Part shown: positions 1 to 8,607 of the stretch, one piece after another
Position numbering within the stretch: position 1 is the first letter of the stretch
Layout: every line of letters starts with the position of its first letter
Source of the DNA: CAXSBR01 sp964236495
GTDB lineage: Bacteria > Actinomycetota > Actinomycetes > Mycobacteriales > Jatrophihabitantaceae
Length of the DNA stretch: 64,000 bases
Direction of reading: 5' to 3'
Assembly (NCBI GenBank): GCA_964236495.1
Contig: CAXSBR010000013.1
Coordinates: 1-64,000 of the forward strand
Made by a program: the position numbers and the translations under genes
Notes under the pieces: generated by a model
Database searches by the model: none
What the model was told of the DNA's origin: nothing
The model's input: the letters and a program-made list of their open reading frames with translations, nothing else

Positions 1-55
1 AGGGGTGGGGACTTTCACTTGGCCACCAGCGGGGACCTCAACTTGGCCGTTGACA
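1..55. mobile_element. Right end of an IS21-family insertion sequence (element lies left of window)
   Basis: Two imperfect 18-bp direct repeats, at 7-24 and 31-48, share 15 of 18 bases (both begin GGGGAC and end ACTTGGCC) and are spaced 24 bp. The last bases, 45-55, read outward as TGTCAACGGCC, the TGT-type tip expected of an IS21-family inverted repeat. Multiple short terminal repeats are typical of this family's ends. No transposase is inside the window, so the call rests on the end sequence alone. Confidence 0.6.
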
Positions 56-394
56 ACTCCAGCGATGAATGGGACTCAGCGACGTCGACGCCGATCGAGC
101 GTTGACGTGCGCTTAGCAGACCTGCGCAGGGCGCAGATACGAAATCTGTATCTTCGTCGATCACGACGGGTTGGGCCTCGTCCGCCTGGCTCAAGTAGTT
201 CGACGACTAGCCGATCCGCGACGACGACTACGTCGCCATCGTGATCACCGGCTGACGGGCGTCGAACTGTGCCGATGTCGTGGAGGCCGAGTGGCAGCGC
301 GTGCGCCAATATGGCCGGAACCAAAGTCGGTGAAACGACTTCAGGGTGCGGACCCAACCAGATGCGACGTTCGTGGGCGTATGAAGGTGTGCGT
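56..394. other. Non-coding gap between IS end and sigma factor gene
   Basis: No convincing coding region is visible. Short open frames on both strands are interrupted and resemble no family I know. The composition looks less GC-rich than the housekeeping part of the window, consistent with an insertion boundary. The promoter of the sigma factor gene should lie here, but I could not pick out clear -35 and -10 hexamers. Confidence 0.5.
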
Positions 395-916
395 GTGAAG
401 CAGGTTGAGGAGGCATCGATCGACGTCGTCTCGGTATCGATGACACAAAGCGACTTCGAATGTTGGGTTAGGCCGCATGTGCCGTACATGCGGCGCCTGG
501 CGGCTGCTCTCGGGACGGTCGACGATGCCGACGACGTGGTGCAGGACGCGCTGCTACGTGCGTGGCAAAAGCACCATACCTACAACGCTGCCGCCGGCTC
601 GGCCAGGAGCTGGCTATTGAGCTTGACCGCTGACCAGCTTCGCCGCCGCCACCGCCGGCCCTATCGGCAACTTTCCCTGGTCGGCCTGAGCGAGGCGCAG
701 CTGCCGACTGTCGCGCTGGCTCCGGCCGATCCTGACCTCGCGGCGGCCATCGGCACGCTGGCGAAACGGCAGCGGGAGGTCATCGTGTTGCACTACTTCG
801 TCGATTGCACCACCGAGCAGGTGGCCGCGATCCTGGGCTGCTCGGCCAGCACCGTCAAATCCACGCTCGTCGACGCCCGGCGCCGGCTTCAGACCCTCCT
901 AGGAGAACGGCCGTGA
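395..916 (+). CDS. ECF-like RNA polymerase sigma factor
   Basis: This small sigma-70-family protein (about 173 residues) would direct RNA polymerase to a stress or envelope regulon. A region 2 segment (RRLAAALGTVDDADDVVQDA) carries the acidic VQDALLRAW stretch. Region 4 follows with a helix-turn-helix (TTEQVAAILGCSASTVKS) and then ARRRLQ. There is no SnoaL or other C-terminal domain. The GTG start at 395 has GAAGG eight bases upstream; ATG at 440 is the alternative. The stop overlaps the GTG of the next gene, a membrane protein, which suggests a sigma/regulator pair. It lies beside an IS21-type end, so it may be a recent arrival. Confidence 0.75.
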   Translation: MKQVEEASIDVVSVSMTQSDFECWVRPHVPYMRRLAAALGTVDDADDVVQDALLRAWQKHHTYNAAAGSARSWLLSLTADQLRRRHRRPYRQLSLVGLSEAQLPTVALAPADPDLAAAIGTLAKRQREVIVLHYFVDCTTEQVAAILGCSASTVKSTLVDARRRLQTLLGERP

Positions 917-1599
917 CAGATCTCGACACCCGCCTTCGCGCCGCCGCCCGCGACTGGCAGAAGTCTGTCGATGCGACCGACACCAGCAGCCCTCAGCGGC
1001 CCGCGTTCGCGGAACTGACAAACCTTCTCGCGAGCAGGAACGGTTCGACAACGCGGCGGACCAACTTTGCCGCCGTGGCAGCGTCGGTCTGTGTCGTGGC
1101 CACATGTGCTGTCGCGGTAGCGATACACCAAGAACAGGCGAAACGTACCGCCGGAGTGTCCGCAGGAGCCGTCGCATGCCTCAACCATTTCGTACTATCC
1201 GACGTCACCGTGGAGGAATCCACTCCCCCGATATACGTCCCGCGTCTTACCAACCGAGGACCCAGTGCCTGCACACTGGGGGCAGCCCCACCACGGGTTG
1301 ACGTGATCGACTCTGGCGGCCACCTCGTCGGTACATTGCCTGCACCCGAGCGCACCTACCCAACTTTGTCCGTTGCCCGCGGCGCGTCGGTATCGATCGA
1401 ACTGACAGTTCTGCTGCCACGCTCGGCGAAACTCGGTGCCTACCGGGCCCGCTTCCACCTCAGCAGCCCTAGTGATCCGGCCGCCCAGTCACCCACCTTC
1501 ACAGTCGAACTCGAGCAGAGGAGCGGCGCCGAGAACGGACCGAATCCGCCTTCCACAAGACTCCGCGGCTCCGTAGGTGAAATTGAACAGAAACGGTAG
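913..1599 (+). CDS. Single-pass membrane protein paired with the sigma factor, possible anti-sigma
   Basis: The protein has about 228 residues. A cytoplasmic N-terminus of roughly 50 residues is followed by one hydrophobic helix (FAAVAASVCVVATCAVAVAI) and an extracytoplasmic beta-rich domain with two cysteines (VACLNHF and SACTLG). The outer part loosely resembles DUF4232-type secreted domains. The GTG start overlaps the sigma stop by four bases, with AGGAG upstream, so translation is probably coupled. Anti-sigma factors of ECF sigmas commonly have this arrangement, but I see no zinc-binding HxxxCxxC motif, so the role is inferred from position and topology. It could instead be a target of the sigma factor. 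Confidence 0.6.
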   Translation: MTDLDTRLRAAARDWQKSVDATDTSSPQRPAFAELTNLLASRNGSTTRRTNFAAVAASVCVVATCAVAVAIHQEQAKRTAGVSAGAVACLNHFVLSDVTVEESTPPIYVPRLTNRGPSACTLGAAPPRVDVIDSGGHLVGTLPAPERTYPTLSVARGASVSIELTVLLPRSAKLGAYRARFHLSSPSDPAAQSPTFTVELEQRSGAENGPNPPSTRLRGSVGEIEQKR

Positions 1600-1653
1600 G
1601 CTCGTCGACTCTGCCGCCAATGCGGTGCACCAAACCACAGCAGCTTCGACTTG

Positions 1654-1724
1654 CCAACGGTGATGACCGTTGGTCAAGCGCATGGCTCCACGGCCGACTG
1701 CTCGCCGAGGGCTGTCTAGCCCTC
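1654..1724. terminator. Two hairpins between convergent genes
   Basis: The first hairpin, at 1654-1673, has a perfect 8-bp stem (CCAACGGT / ACCGTTGG) with a GATG loop. The second, at 1707-1724, has a 7-bp stem (GAGGGCT / AGCCCTC) with a GTCT loop. They lie between the membrane protein gene on the plus strand and otsB on the minus strand, so they can end transcription from both sides. Neither has a clear T tract, which is common in GC-rich actinobacteria. Confidence 0.6.
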
Positions 1725-1787
1725 ATCACCTTGTGTGGAGCTGTTTCGGACCTCAATGCACTCCGCCGCCGCACCTGTCCAGGCTCG

Positions 1788-2582
1788 CTAGCGTTGCGCG
1801 GCGGCGACATCGTGCAGCAGCGTTGCCAACTCGTCCGGCGTGGAAACGCGTAGATGCGCCGCCCGCACCAGCGCGGCATTGCCCGCACCGACCAGTACGC
1901 CGAATGCGTCCATACCGTCGTCATGCAGGCGCGCAACCATCTCGAAGGCGGGTAGGTCGCCGACGTCGTCGCCGCAGAACAACACCGCTTTCGGGTGCTG
2001 CTCGGCCACGAGAGCGCTCAACACCTGGCCCTTGTCGAAGCCAGGCAGCCGCAGCTCGAGTACGAAGTGGCCGTCGTGCACCTCAAGGCCGCACTCGGCC
2101 GCGATGGCGGTAATCGGCGCTCGCAGTGTTTCCAACAGCCCGGCGGGATCGGAACTCTGCCGCGTGTGCACGACCAGAGACAGCCGCTTGTCCTCGATCC
2201 ACACGTCCTCGGTTCCCGCCGTATTCGCCACCGCCTCGGCGACGGGCCTGCGCGCGCACTCGATCTGTGCGGAGTCGGGCTGAGTGGTGATCGTGCCAGC
2301 GCGCCACTGCTCGGCGCCGTAGAGCCCGTGCACCACCAGGCCGTCGACGTGCTCCAGGCCGCTGAGTTCGATTGCCGTCGCGGCAGCGCGACCAGTCACA
2401 ACGGCAATCCGCGCACCATGGCGAGCCAGTGCCTCGATCGCTTGCTTGACTCCGTCGGCCAGCGCCGAGGTGGCCGGGTCGAGCACCAGCGGCGCCAGCG
2501 TGCCATCGAAATCCAGTGCGATAAGCGCCTGCGCTCCGGCCTGCGCCACGGCGTCGACAAGGCGCGCGCGCTGCTCCTCCAT
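1788..2582 (-). CDS. otsB: Trehalose-6-phosphate phosphatase
   Basis: This HAD-superfamily enzyme (264 residues) removes phosphate from trehalose 6-phosphate, the last step of the OtsAB route to trehalose. HAD motif I is DFDGTLAP, with the nucleophile and acid/base at D24 and D26. VVTGR is the motif II region, and the metal-binding motif GDDVGD lies at 204-209, followed by LPAF as in trehalose phosphatases. The ATG at 2582 gives the normal family length; the frame stays open upstream without a family signature. No otsA is in the window. It is divergent from a GNAT gene with 83 bp between the starts. Confidence 0.9.
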   Translation of the reverse strand: MEEQRARLVDAVAQAGAQALIALDFDGTLAPLVLDPATSALADGVKQAIEALARHGARIAVVTGRAAATAIELSGLEHVDGLVVHGLYGAEQWRAGTITTQPDSAQIECARRPVAEAVANTAGTEDVWIEDKRLSLVVHTRQSSDPAGLLETLRAPITAIAAECGLEVHDGHFVLELRLPGFDKGQVLSALVAEQHPKAVLFCGDDVGDLPAFEMVARLHDDGMDAFGVLVGAGNAALVRAAHLRVSTPDELATLLHDVAAAQR

Positions 2583-2665
2583 CGGCCCAGCATGCCGCAC
2601 CCGCGGCGGTCGGCCCGCACTCTGCTGGCAGCAAACTGGTTGCACCCGTGCCGCAGGATCAGCAG

Positions 2666-3151
2666 ATGCACATCCGTTCGGCCACCGTCGACGACGCCTC
2701 AGCGATCGAGTCCGTCCGGTTGTCGGGCTGGCGCGCGGCCTATGGCCCATTGTTGCCTGCTGGAGCGCTCGACGATGTCGACCTTGGGGCTTGGAGCGAG
2801 CGCCGTGCACAGCAGATCGCGGCCGGAGGACCTCACCTTGTCGCGGTCGTCGACGGCCGCGTCCAGGGCTTCTGCTGCTACGGTGCCTCCCGCGATGACG
2901 ACGACCTCAGCGACGAGGTGTACGGCCTCTATGTGTCGCCGTCGGCCTGGTCGACCGGCCTCGGCCGCACCCTGCTCGGCACCGCTCTGATCGACATCGA
3001 CGGCCCGGCGCACCTGTGGGTGCTGCGCGACAATCAGAGGGCGCTGCGCTTCTACCAGCGCGCCGGCTTCGCACCCGACGGCATCAGCAAAACGATTGCC
3101 ATCGCCGGCACGGACCTGTGCGAGCTGCGTTACCGCCGCGGCCACCGATAG
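2666..3151 (+). CDS. GNAT-family N-acetyltransferase
   Basis: This 161-residue acetyl-CoA-dependent acetyltransferase has one GNAT domain. It begins MHIRSATVDDASAIE, has the beta4 strand DEVYGLYVSPSAWSTGLGRT leading into the pyrophosphate-binding turn (STGLGRTL), and ends with the family-typical NQRALRFYQRAGF motif. ATG 2666 is preceded by AGGA at 8 bp; a GTG at 2648 is an alternative. The next GNAT gene begins 10 bp after the stop, so they probably share a transcript. The substrate cannot be told. Confidence 0.85.
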   Translation: MHIRSATVDDASAIESVRLSGWRAAYGPLLPAGALDDVDLGAWSERRAQQIAAGGPHLVAVVDGRVQGFCCYGASRDDDDLSDEVYGLYVSPSAWSTGLGRTLLGTALIDIDGPAHLWVLRDNQRALRFYQRAGFAPDGISKTIAIAGTDLCELRYRRGHR

Positions 3152-3161
3152 GGTCGAGGAC

Positions 3162-3749
3162 GTGGCTGATGCAAGCGTGCGCCCGGCTCGCCCGTCCGAG
3201 GCGGAGCAGATCGCCCGCATCCAGCGCGACACGCTGGCAATGACCTATGAGATGGCACTGACGCCGGAGCTGATGGCGCAGCTGGCCGATCCGGCGTCGC
3301 TCGCCGCCGCGCAGGGCGAGATCGCCGCGCAGATCAGCGCCGGGTCCGCGCACGTGCTGGTGGCGCTGGAGGGCGAGCAGATCGTCGGATTCAGCTTCGC
3401 CCATCCCGGCGTCGTCGACGGCGAGTCGATGCTGGAGGCCACCGACACCGACGTCGAGCACGTTGCGGTGATCGCCCAACTGCTGGTGGAACCACGCTGG
3501 GGCCGGCGCGGGCACGGGTCACGGTTGCTGGCCGCCACCACCGACGTGCTACGCGAGGACGGATTTCACCGCGTCGTGACGTGGGTCCCCGAGCAGAGCA
3601 CCTCTGGCATGGGTTTTCTGACCTCGGCTGGGTGGGCCACTGACGGTTACGCGCGCGGGTTGGACAACGGCAGTGGCGTCACCGTGCGGGAATTGCGCTT
3701 TCACACCAGCCTGACGGCGCCGACCGATGCACCACCAACGGCCCAATAG
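3162..3749 (+). CDS. GNAT-family N-acetyltransferase
   Basis: This is a second GNAT protein of 195 residues with a different sequence from its upstream neighbour. The N-terminal VRPARPSEAEQIARIQRDTL is a normal beta1-alpha1 start. The acetyl-CoA-binding turn is in LVEPRWGRRGHGSRLL. The C-terminal half (GMGFLTSAGWATDGYAR) matches the usual beta6-beta7 region. GTG 3162 was chosen because it places the GNAT fold at residue 6; GTG 3177 is also possible. The stop overlaps the next start by one base, so the genes from 2666 to 4420 look like one operon. Substrate unknown. Confidence 0.8.
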   Translation: MADASVRPARPSEAEQIARIQRDTLAMTYEMALTPELMAQLADPASLAAAQGEIAAQISAGSAHVLVALEGEQIVGFSFAHPGVVDGESMLEATDTDVEHVAVIAQLLVEPRWGRRGHGSRLLAATTDVLREDGFHRVVTWVPEQSTSGMGFLTSAGWATDGYARGLDNGSGVTVRELRFHTSLTAPTDAPPTAQ

Positions 3750-4420
3750 TGCCTGCCGACACCCCGGAGGAGCGCTTCACCGGTATCCCGCTGGCCGCGC
3801 TCGATTTCTACGAGGATCTGGAAGCCGACAACAGCAAGGCATTCTGGACCGCGCACAAGCAGCTGTACGACACGCAGGTGCGCCGTCCGATCGAGCTGCT
3901 TACCGCGGCGCTGGCTCCCGAGTTCGGCCCGGCGAAGATCTTCCGCCCGTACCGCGACGTCCGCTTCGCCAAGGACAAGACGCCCTACAAGACCGCGCAG
4001 GGCGCGGTCGTCGAAGCCCCCGGTGCTGGCGCGCTGTACCTGCACGTCGAGGCTGCCGGCCTGTTCGTCGCCGGTGGAATGTGGCAGCTGGGCTCAGACC
4101 AGGTGCAGCGGTTCCGCCGGGCCGTCGACGACGACGTGCCCGGCGCCGCCCTGGACCGTGTTCTGGCGGCGCTGACTGAGGCCGGCATGACCGTGGGCGG
4201 CGACCAACTCACCCGGGTGCCGAGCGGCTTCGCGAAGGATCACCCGCGCGCCGAACTGCTGCGGCGCAAGGCACTGACCGCGAGCCGGCACTTCGGCTTT
4301 CCCGACTGGCTCGCCACCGAGCAGACCTTGACCGAGGTCGCCCAGGCGTGGCGCATCTTCGGGCCCCTCAACGCCTGGCTTACCCAGCACGTCGGCAAGT
4401 CCGATATAGCCCGCCGCTGA
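3749..4420 (+). CDS. DUF2461 (TIGR02453) family protein
   Basis: The protein has 223 residues and matches the DUF2461 family over its whole length. Hallmarks are PLAALDFYEDLEADNSKAFW near the N-terminus, the IFRPYRDVRFAKDKTPYKT block around residues 64-84, and a C-terminal LTASRHFGFPDW segment. The family is widespread in bacteria and no biochemical role is firmly known. GTG 3749 shares one base with the TAG stop of the upstream GNAT gene, a sign of translational coupling. Confidence 0.85.
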   Translation: MPADTPEERFTGIPLAALDFYEDLEADNSKAFWTAHKQLYDTQVRRPIELLTAALAPEFGPAKIFRPYRDVRFAKDKTPYKTAQGAVVEAPGAGALYLHVEAAGLFVAGGMWQLGSDQVQRFRRAVDDDVPGAALDRVLAALTEAGMTVGGDQLTRVPSGFAKDHPRAELLRRKALTASRHFGFPDWLATEQTLTEVAQAWRIFGPLNAWLTQHVGKSDIARR

Positions 4421-4470
4421 CGCGTCCGCACGCGCCCGACCGTTAGCCCCTCTTGAGAGCAAGGATTCTG

Positions 4471-5496
4471 ATGAAGGCTGTCGTGTACGACGCTCCGCAG
4501 AGCTACCAGGTCACCGAGATACCGACTCCGGACGCGGGGCCGGGTCAGGTGCGCATCAAGGTCGACCAGGTCGGTGTCTGCGGAACCGACCTGCACATCC
4601 ATCACGGCGGTTTCAACGCCAGCTTCCCCTTGACCCCGGGCCATGAACTGGTCGGCATCATCGATCAATTCGGCTCCGGCGTCACTCGCTTTACCCTGGG
4701 AGAGCAGGTCACCGTCAACCCGAACGTCCACTGCGGCTACTGCACCTATTGCCTGGCCGGCCGGCTCGTACTGTGCGAGAACGCGCGCGGCCACGGCGTC
4801 AACGCGCCGGGATTCTTCGCCGAGTACGTGACGGTAGAGCACACCCTGGTGTTCTCCGTCGAGGGCCTGGACCGTGACACCGCCGTGTTCACCGAACCGG
4901 CTGCCTGCGCGATGCACGGTCTGGAGACGTTGAACCTGCGCCCGGGCTCGAGTGTGCTTATCCTCGGCGCAGGGCCCACCGGCGTGCTGCTGGCCCAGCT
5001 CGTAGCCAACGGTGGCGCTTCGTCGGCGACCGTCGCCGGGCCCACGCAATTCAAGCTCGACACCGCTGCCGCGCTGGGTATCGACAAGGTCATACGCATC
5101 GATCGGGAGGGCTCCGATGCCACCATCGATGCGCTTCGTGCCGCGTCCCCGCTGGGCGACGGCTACGACGTGGTCATCGAAGCCACCGGTGCAACCAACG
5201 TCGGTGAAATATGCGTTCCACTGACCCGCAACGGCGGCACCGTGCTCGTTTACGGCGTGACCCGCGCCGACGACGTCATCCGGTACCACCCGTTCGACGT
5301 CTTCCGCCGCGAGATCACCATCAAGGGCTCCTTCGCCGAAATGACGTCCTTCGGCGCAACGATCGCGGCATTACGCACCGGGCGCGTGAAGACCGACGGC
5401 ATCATCACCCACCGGTTCGCACTCGATGACTACGGAAAAGCTCTCGACGCCCTCGCCTCCGATTCCACCGTCCACAAGGTCGTTATCCAACCCTGA
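4471..5496 (+). CDS. Zinc-dependent medium-chain dehydrogenase, polyol/alcohol type
   Basis: This cytoplasmic NAD(P)-dependent MDR-family enzyme (341 residues) probably oxidises a sugar alcohol or similar secondary alcohol. Catalytic zinc ligands are C37 (GVCGTD) and H58-E59 (GHE). A structural zinc is held by C88, C91, C94 and C102. The Rossmann fold has GAGPTG at 166-171. ATG 4471 has AAGGA six bases upstream. The overall pattern (FTEPAACAMHGLE) is closer to sorbitol, arabinitol or threonine dehydrogenases than to class III alcohol dehydrogenases. There is no sugar transporter nearby, so the substrate is open. It is convergent with the TPR gene. Confidence 0.85.
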   Translation: MKAVVYDAPQSYQVTEIPTPDAGPGQVRIKVDQVGVCGTDLHIHHGGFNASFPLTPGHELVGIIDQFGSGVTRFTLGEQVTVNPNVHCGYCTYCLAGRLVLCENARGHGVNAPGFFAEYVTVEHTLVFSVEGLDRDTAVFTEPAACAMHGLETLNLRPGSSVLILGAGPTGVLLAQLVANGGASSATVAGPTQFKLDTAAALGIDKVIRIDREGSDATIDALRAASPLGDGYDVVIEATGATNVGEICVPLTRNGGTVLVYGVTRADDVIRYHPFDVFRREITIKGSFAEMTSFGATIAALRTGRVKTDGIITHRFALDDYGKALDALASDSTVHKVVIQP

Positions 5497-5530
5497 CCTT
5501 CCGGTGCGCGGCGTCACACTCTGAACGCGC

Positions 5531-6025
5531 TCACCGCTGCGTCGATCTGACTTCGATGGCCTTGCGCAGCACTTCCCGGGCGCGCTTGCGATCCCCGGCG
5601 GCGTCGTAGGCCTCGGACAATCGGTACCAGCCGCGCCAGTCGTCCGGATCGGCTTCCACGGCGCGGCGTTGCTCGGCGAAGATGGCGTCGGCCGCGTCGC
5701 GATCAACCCGGCCCGACGGACGGCGAGGCAGCTTCAGCGCGTCCGTCGACGGGCCCAGCTCGGCGGTCATCCGCTGCGCCTGCCGCCCGAACCGCAGCTC
5801 GGCGACCACGACGTAGACGCCGATCAGCGGCAGCACCAACACCGCCGCGCCCAGCACCTTGAGGATCCACCGCGACTGGGTCAGCAGGAACACCCCGCGG
5901 TAGCCGATCAGGCCGAAGTAGAACAGCAGCGCGAACAGCAGCACACCGACCACGGCGCGGGTGCGCGTCGACGCGCTCACGGACAACTCATCTGGCTTGA
6001 GACGACAGACTCCGCCGACGCTCAC
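5531..6025 (-). CDS. Small membrane protein with TPR-like C-terminus
   Basis: The protein has 164 residues. Two hydrophobic helices (VVGVLLFALLFYFGLIGYRG and WILKVLGAAVLVLPLIGVYV) are followed by a cytoplasmic tail. The tail contains a tetratricopeptide-like unit (WRGWYRLSEAYDAAGDRKRA). Function unknown; such proteins often lie downstream of dapB in actinobacteria. The GTG start overlaps the dapB stop by four bases, so it is the last gene of the pepR-dapB operon. Confidence 0.75.
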   Translation of the reverse strand: MSVGGVCRLKPDELSVSASTRTRAVVGVLLFALLFYFGLIGYRGVFLLTQSRWILKVLGAAVLVLPLIGVYVVVAELRFGRQAQRMTAELGPSTDALKLPRRPSGRVDRDAADAIFAEQRRAVEADPDDWRGWYRLSEAYDAAGDRKRAREVLRKAIEVRSTQR

Positions 6026-6762
6026 AGGTCAAGGAACGGCTCCAACCCGACGGTCAGCCCGGGTGCCGACGCGACCGAGCGCACCCCCAGCAAAACGCCG
6101 GGCATGAACGAGGAACGGTGCAGCGAGTCGTGCCGGATGGTCAGGATCTCGGCCTCGCCGCCGAACAGGACCTCCTGATGCGCGACCAGCCCAGCCAGGC
6201 GGACGGCATGCACGCGCACACCGTCGACATCCGCGCCGCGGGCACCGGGCAACTCCTGCGTCGTCGCATCGGGCATCGGGTCCATCCCAGCGTCGGCCCG
6301 TGCCGCAGCGATCAGCTGCGCGGTGCGCACGGCGGTGCCGCTGGGCGCGTCGACCTTGCCGGGGTGATGCAGCTCCACCACCTCGGCTGAGTCGAAGTAG
6401 CGCGCTGCTAACTGCGCGAACCGCATCGACAAGACCGCGCCGATTCCGAAGTTGGGAGCTACCAGCACACCTACACCGGGTGCCGCGGCCAGCCACTCGC
6501 GCAGAGTGTCCAGCCAGTCCGCCGACATCCCCGTCGTCCCCACCACCGCGTGCAGGCCGTGCGTTACGACGAACTGCAGGTTGTCCATCACCGCGCCCGG
6601 CGTGGTGAAGTCCACCACGACCTGCGCGCCGGCATCGGTCAGCAGATCCAACGGATCGTCGACGTCCACCCGCGCGACCAGCTCCAAATCCGGCGCGGCG
6701 TCCACGGCCGAACACACCTGCTCCCCCATCCGGCCCCGGGCCCCTAGGACACCGACCCTCAT
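6022..6762 (-). CDS. dapB: 4-hydroxy-tetrahydrodipicolinate reductase
   Basis: DapB catalyses the NAD(P)H-dependent reduction step of lysine and diaminopimelate synthesis in the cytoplasm, supplying peptidoglycan. The protein has 246 residues, the normal length. The nucleotide-binding turn GARGRMG is at 7-13, GTTG at 75-78, and the catalytic block E130-L-H-H-P-G-K136 is followed by DAPSGTA at 138-144. ATG 6762 overlaps the TGA of the upstream M16 peptidase gene by four bases. No dapA lies next to it. Confidence 0.95.
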   Translation of the reverse strand: MRVGVLGARGRMGEQVCSAVDAAPDLELVARVDVDDPLDLLTDAGAQVVVDFTTPGAVMDNLQFVVTHGLHAVVGTTGMSADWLDTLREWLAAAPGVGVLVAPNFGIGAVLSMRFAQLAARYFDSAEVVELHHPGKVDAPSGTAVRTAQLIAAARADAGMDPMPDATTQELPGARGADVDGVRVHAVRLAGLVAHQEVLFGGEAEILTIRHDSLHRSSFMPGVLLGVRSVASAPGLTVGLEPFLDL

Positions 6763-8087
6763 GACAGCGCGCCGTCGAAGTCGTGCTCGCCGAACGGTCC
6801 GACCACGGTCAGGCAGCGCGGGCGCGACAGCAGGTCCGCGGCCAACTCTGCGACCTGCTCGGAGGTGACGGCATCCATCCGCTCGATCAGCTCGTCGACG
6901 CCCAGGATCTCGCCGAACGCCAGCTCGCTCTTGCCGATCCGGCTCATCCGCGAGCTCGGATCCTCCAGGCCGAGGATCATGCCGCCACGGGTCTGGCCCT
7001 TGGCGCGCTCGATCTCGTCGGCGCGCAGGCCATTGACGGCGACGTCGTCCAGTTCGGTGCGCATGAGCGACAGCACCTCGTCGGCCTTGCCTGGTTGGCA
7101 ACCGGCGTAAACGCCGAATTGCCCGGCGGCGGCGTACTGGCTGGCGAATGAGTAGACGGAGTAGGCCAGGCCCCGTTCCTCCCGGATCGCCTGGAACAGC
7201 CGCGAGCTCATCCCGCCCCCGATCGCCGTCGTCAGCACGCCCAGGGTGAACCGACGCGGATCGAAGCGGCGCAGACCATGCATGCCCAGCACGATGTTGG
7301 CCTGTTCGGTGTCGTCGGCGCGCACAGCGACGGGCACCGGCACCATCGACACCGGCGCGCCCTGCTCGTCGGGCACCCGCCGTACCGGCGTCGGCTCGTG
7401 CGCCTCGTCCAGCCGCGCGCCGAAGGCCCGCAACACCAGATCCACCACCTGGTCGTGCTCGACGGCACCGGCCGCGGCCACCACCATCGTGGGTACCTGG
7501 TAGCGGCGGCGGTAGTAACCGGCCACCTGCGCGCGCGTCATCGCCTGGATGGATTCGACCGAGCCCAGGATCGGCCGCCCGATCGGGGTGTCGCCTAGCA
7601 GGGCAGAGGCGAAGTCGTCGTGCACGAGGTCGGAGGGATCGTCGTCGCGCATGGCGATCTCCTCGAGCACGACGTTGCGCTCCACCTCGACGTCGGCCGC
7701 GGTGACCCGGGCCTCGAGCACGACGTCGCAGATGACGTCGACAGCCAGGGGCAGGTCACGGTCGATCACGGTCGCGTAGAAGCAGGTGTGCTCCTTTTCG
7801 GTGAAGGCGTTGAACTCCCCACCCACGGCGTCCATCTCGGTGGCGATGTCCAGGGCGCTGCGACGTCGGGTGCCCTTGAACAGCAGATGTTCGAGGTAGT
7901 GGCTGGCGCCGGCGACCGTGCGTGCCTCGTCCACCGAGCCGACGCCCACCCACACGCCGACGCTGGCGCTGCGTGCGCCGGGCATGGCTTCGGTGACGAT
8001 GCGCAGACCGCTGGGCAGCACCGTGCGATGGATCTGGCCGCCGCCGGTAGCGGGAACCAGGGTGGTGACGGCGCTCGACGAAGGCAT
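6759..8087 (-). CDS. M16-family zinc metallopeptidase
   Basis: This pitrilysin-type processing peptidase has 442 residues. The inverted zinc motif HYLEH is at 63-67, and the third ligand is a glutamate about 75 residues on (LEEIAM, E142 or E143), as in active M16 subunits. The second, inactive M16 half follows, including GGGMSSRLFQAIREERGLAY. Orthologues (PepR) sit between pnp and dapB in many actinobacteria. Here dapB is adjacent, but pnp is about 6 kb away behind a sulfate-uptake cluster. ATG 8087 is the first codon. Its peptide substrate is unknown. Confidence 0.9.
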   Translation of the reverse strand: MPSSSAVTTLVPATGGGQIHRTVLPSGLRIVTEAMPGARSASVGVWVGVGSVDEARTVAGASHYLEHLLFKGTRRRSALDIATEMDAVGGEFNAFTEKEHTCFYATVIDRDLPLAVDVICDVVLEARVTAADVEVERNVVLEEIAMRDDDPSDLVHDDFASALLGDTPIGRPILGSVESIQAMTRAQVAGYYRRRYQVPTMVVAAAGAVEHDQVVDLVLRAFGARLDEAHEPTPVRRVPDEQGAPVSMVPVPVAVRADDTEQANIVLGMHGLRRFDPRRFTLGVLTTAIGGGMSSRLFQAIREERGLAYSVYSFASQYAAAGQFGVYAGCQPGKADEVLSLMRTELDDVAVNGLRADEIERAKGQTRGGMILGLEDPSSRMSRIGKSELAFGEILGVDELIERMDAVTSEQVAELAADLLSRPRCLTVVGPFGEHDFDGALS

Positions 8088-8137
8088 TGGGCAAGTCTAG
8101 GTTTGCCCCAGAACCTCATCGCCCATGCCAGCTCGGC

Positions 8138-8593
8138 TCAGCGTGGCAGCCAGGCGTCGGGTTGGGCGACCATCCGGCGCACGTGCGGAGGCAGCGTGCC
8201 GCTGAGCACCTGCGCGATCGTTGTCTCGTCCAGCACCCAGCGCAGACTGGCCCGCACGGCGACCCACACGTCGGGCAGGTGCGCCGCAACTCCGGTGTAA
8301 GACGTCTGGTCCGGGCGCAGGCCGCGCACCTCGGCCAGCCGTCCGTCGACGGCCCGGAACACCGCGCCCAGCGTGATCTCCTCGGCCGGACGGGCAAGGG
8401 CGTATCCGCCGCGGGCGCCGCGTTGGCTACGTACGATGTCGGCTCGGCGCAGATCGCTGAGAATTGCCTCGACGAATTTGCGCGGCAGTTTCTGCTCGCC
8501 GATGACGACGTCGATCGTCGTCAATTCCGGCGCGTGCTCGGCAAGGCTGAGCAATGCTCGGATTGCGTAGTCGACTTTCGCCGAGATCTCCAT
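8138..8593 (-). CDS. Rrf2-family transcriptional regulator, probable sulfate-uptake regulator
   Basis: The protein has 151 residues and an Rrf2-type winged helix: MEISAKVDYAIRALLSLAEH at the N-terminus, QKLPRKFVEAILSDLRRADI for the recognition region, and the family signature RGARGGYALARP. It has no cysteine at all, so it cannot bind an Fe-S cluster like IscR or NsrR; it resembles CymR-type members that control sulfur metabolism. It lies downstream of sbp-cysT-cysW-cysA on the same strand, behind a block of tandem repeats. A likely operator is the inverted repeat at 12560-12578. No strong ribosome binding site precedes its ATG. Confidence 0.85.
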   Translation of the reverse strand: MEISAKVDYAIRALLSLAEHAPELTTIDVVIGEQKLPRKFVEAILSDLRRADIVRSQRGARGGYALARPAEEITLGAVFRAVDGRLAEVRGLRPDQTSYTGVAAHLPDVWVAVRASLRWVLDETTIAQVLSGTLPPHVRRMVAQPDAWLPR

Positions 8594-8607
8594 GAGAAAT
8601 GCAGACT

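Noticed and set aside
76..489. 137-codon minus-strand open frame near the IS end
   Set aside because: It overlaps the sigma factor start, has no recognisable motif and is mostly arginine-rich shadow sequence.
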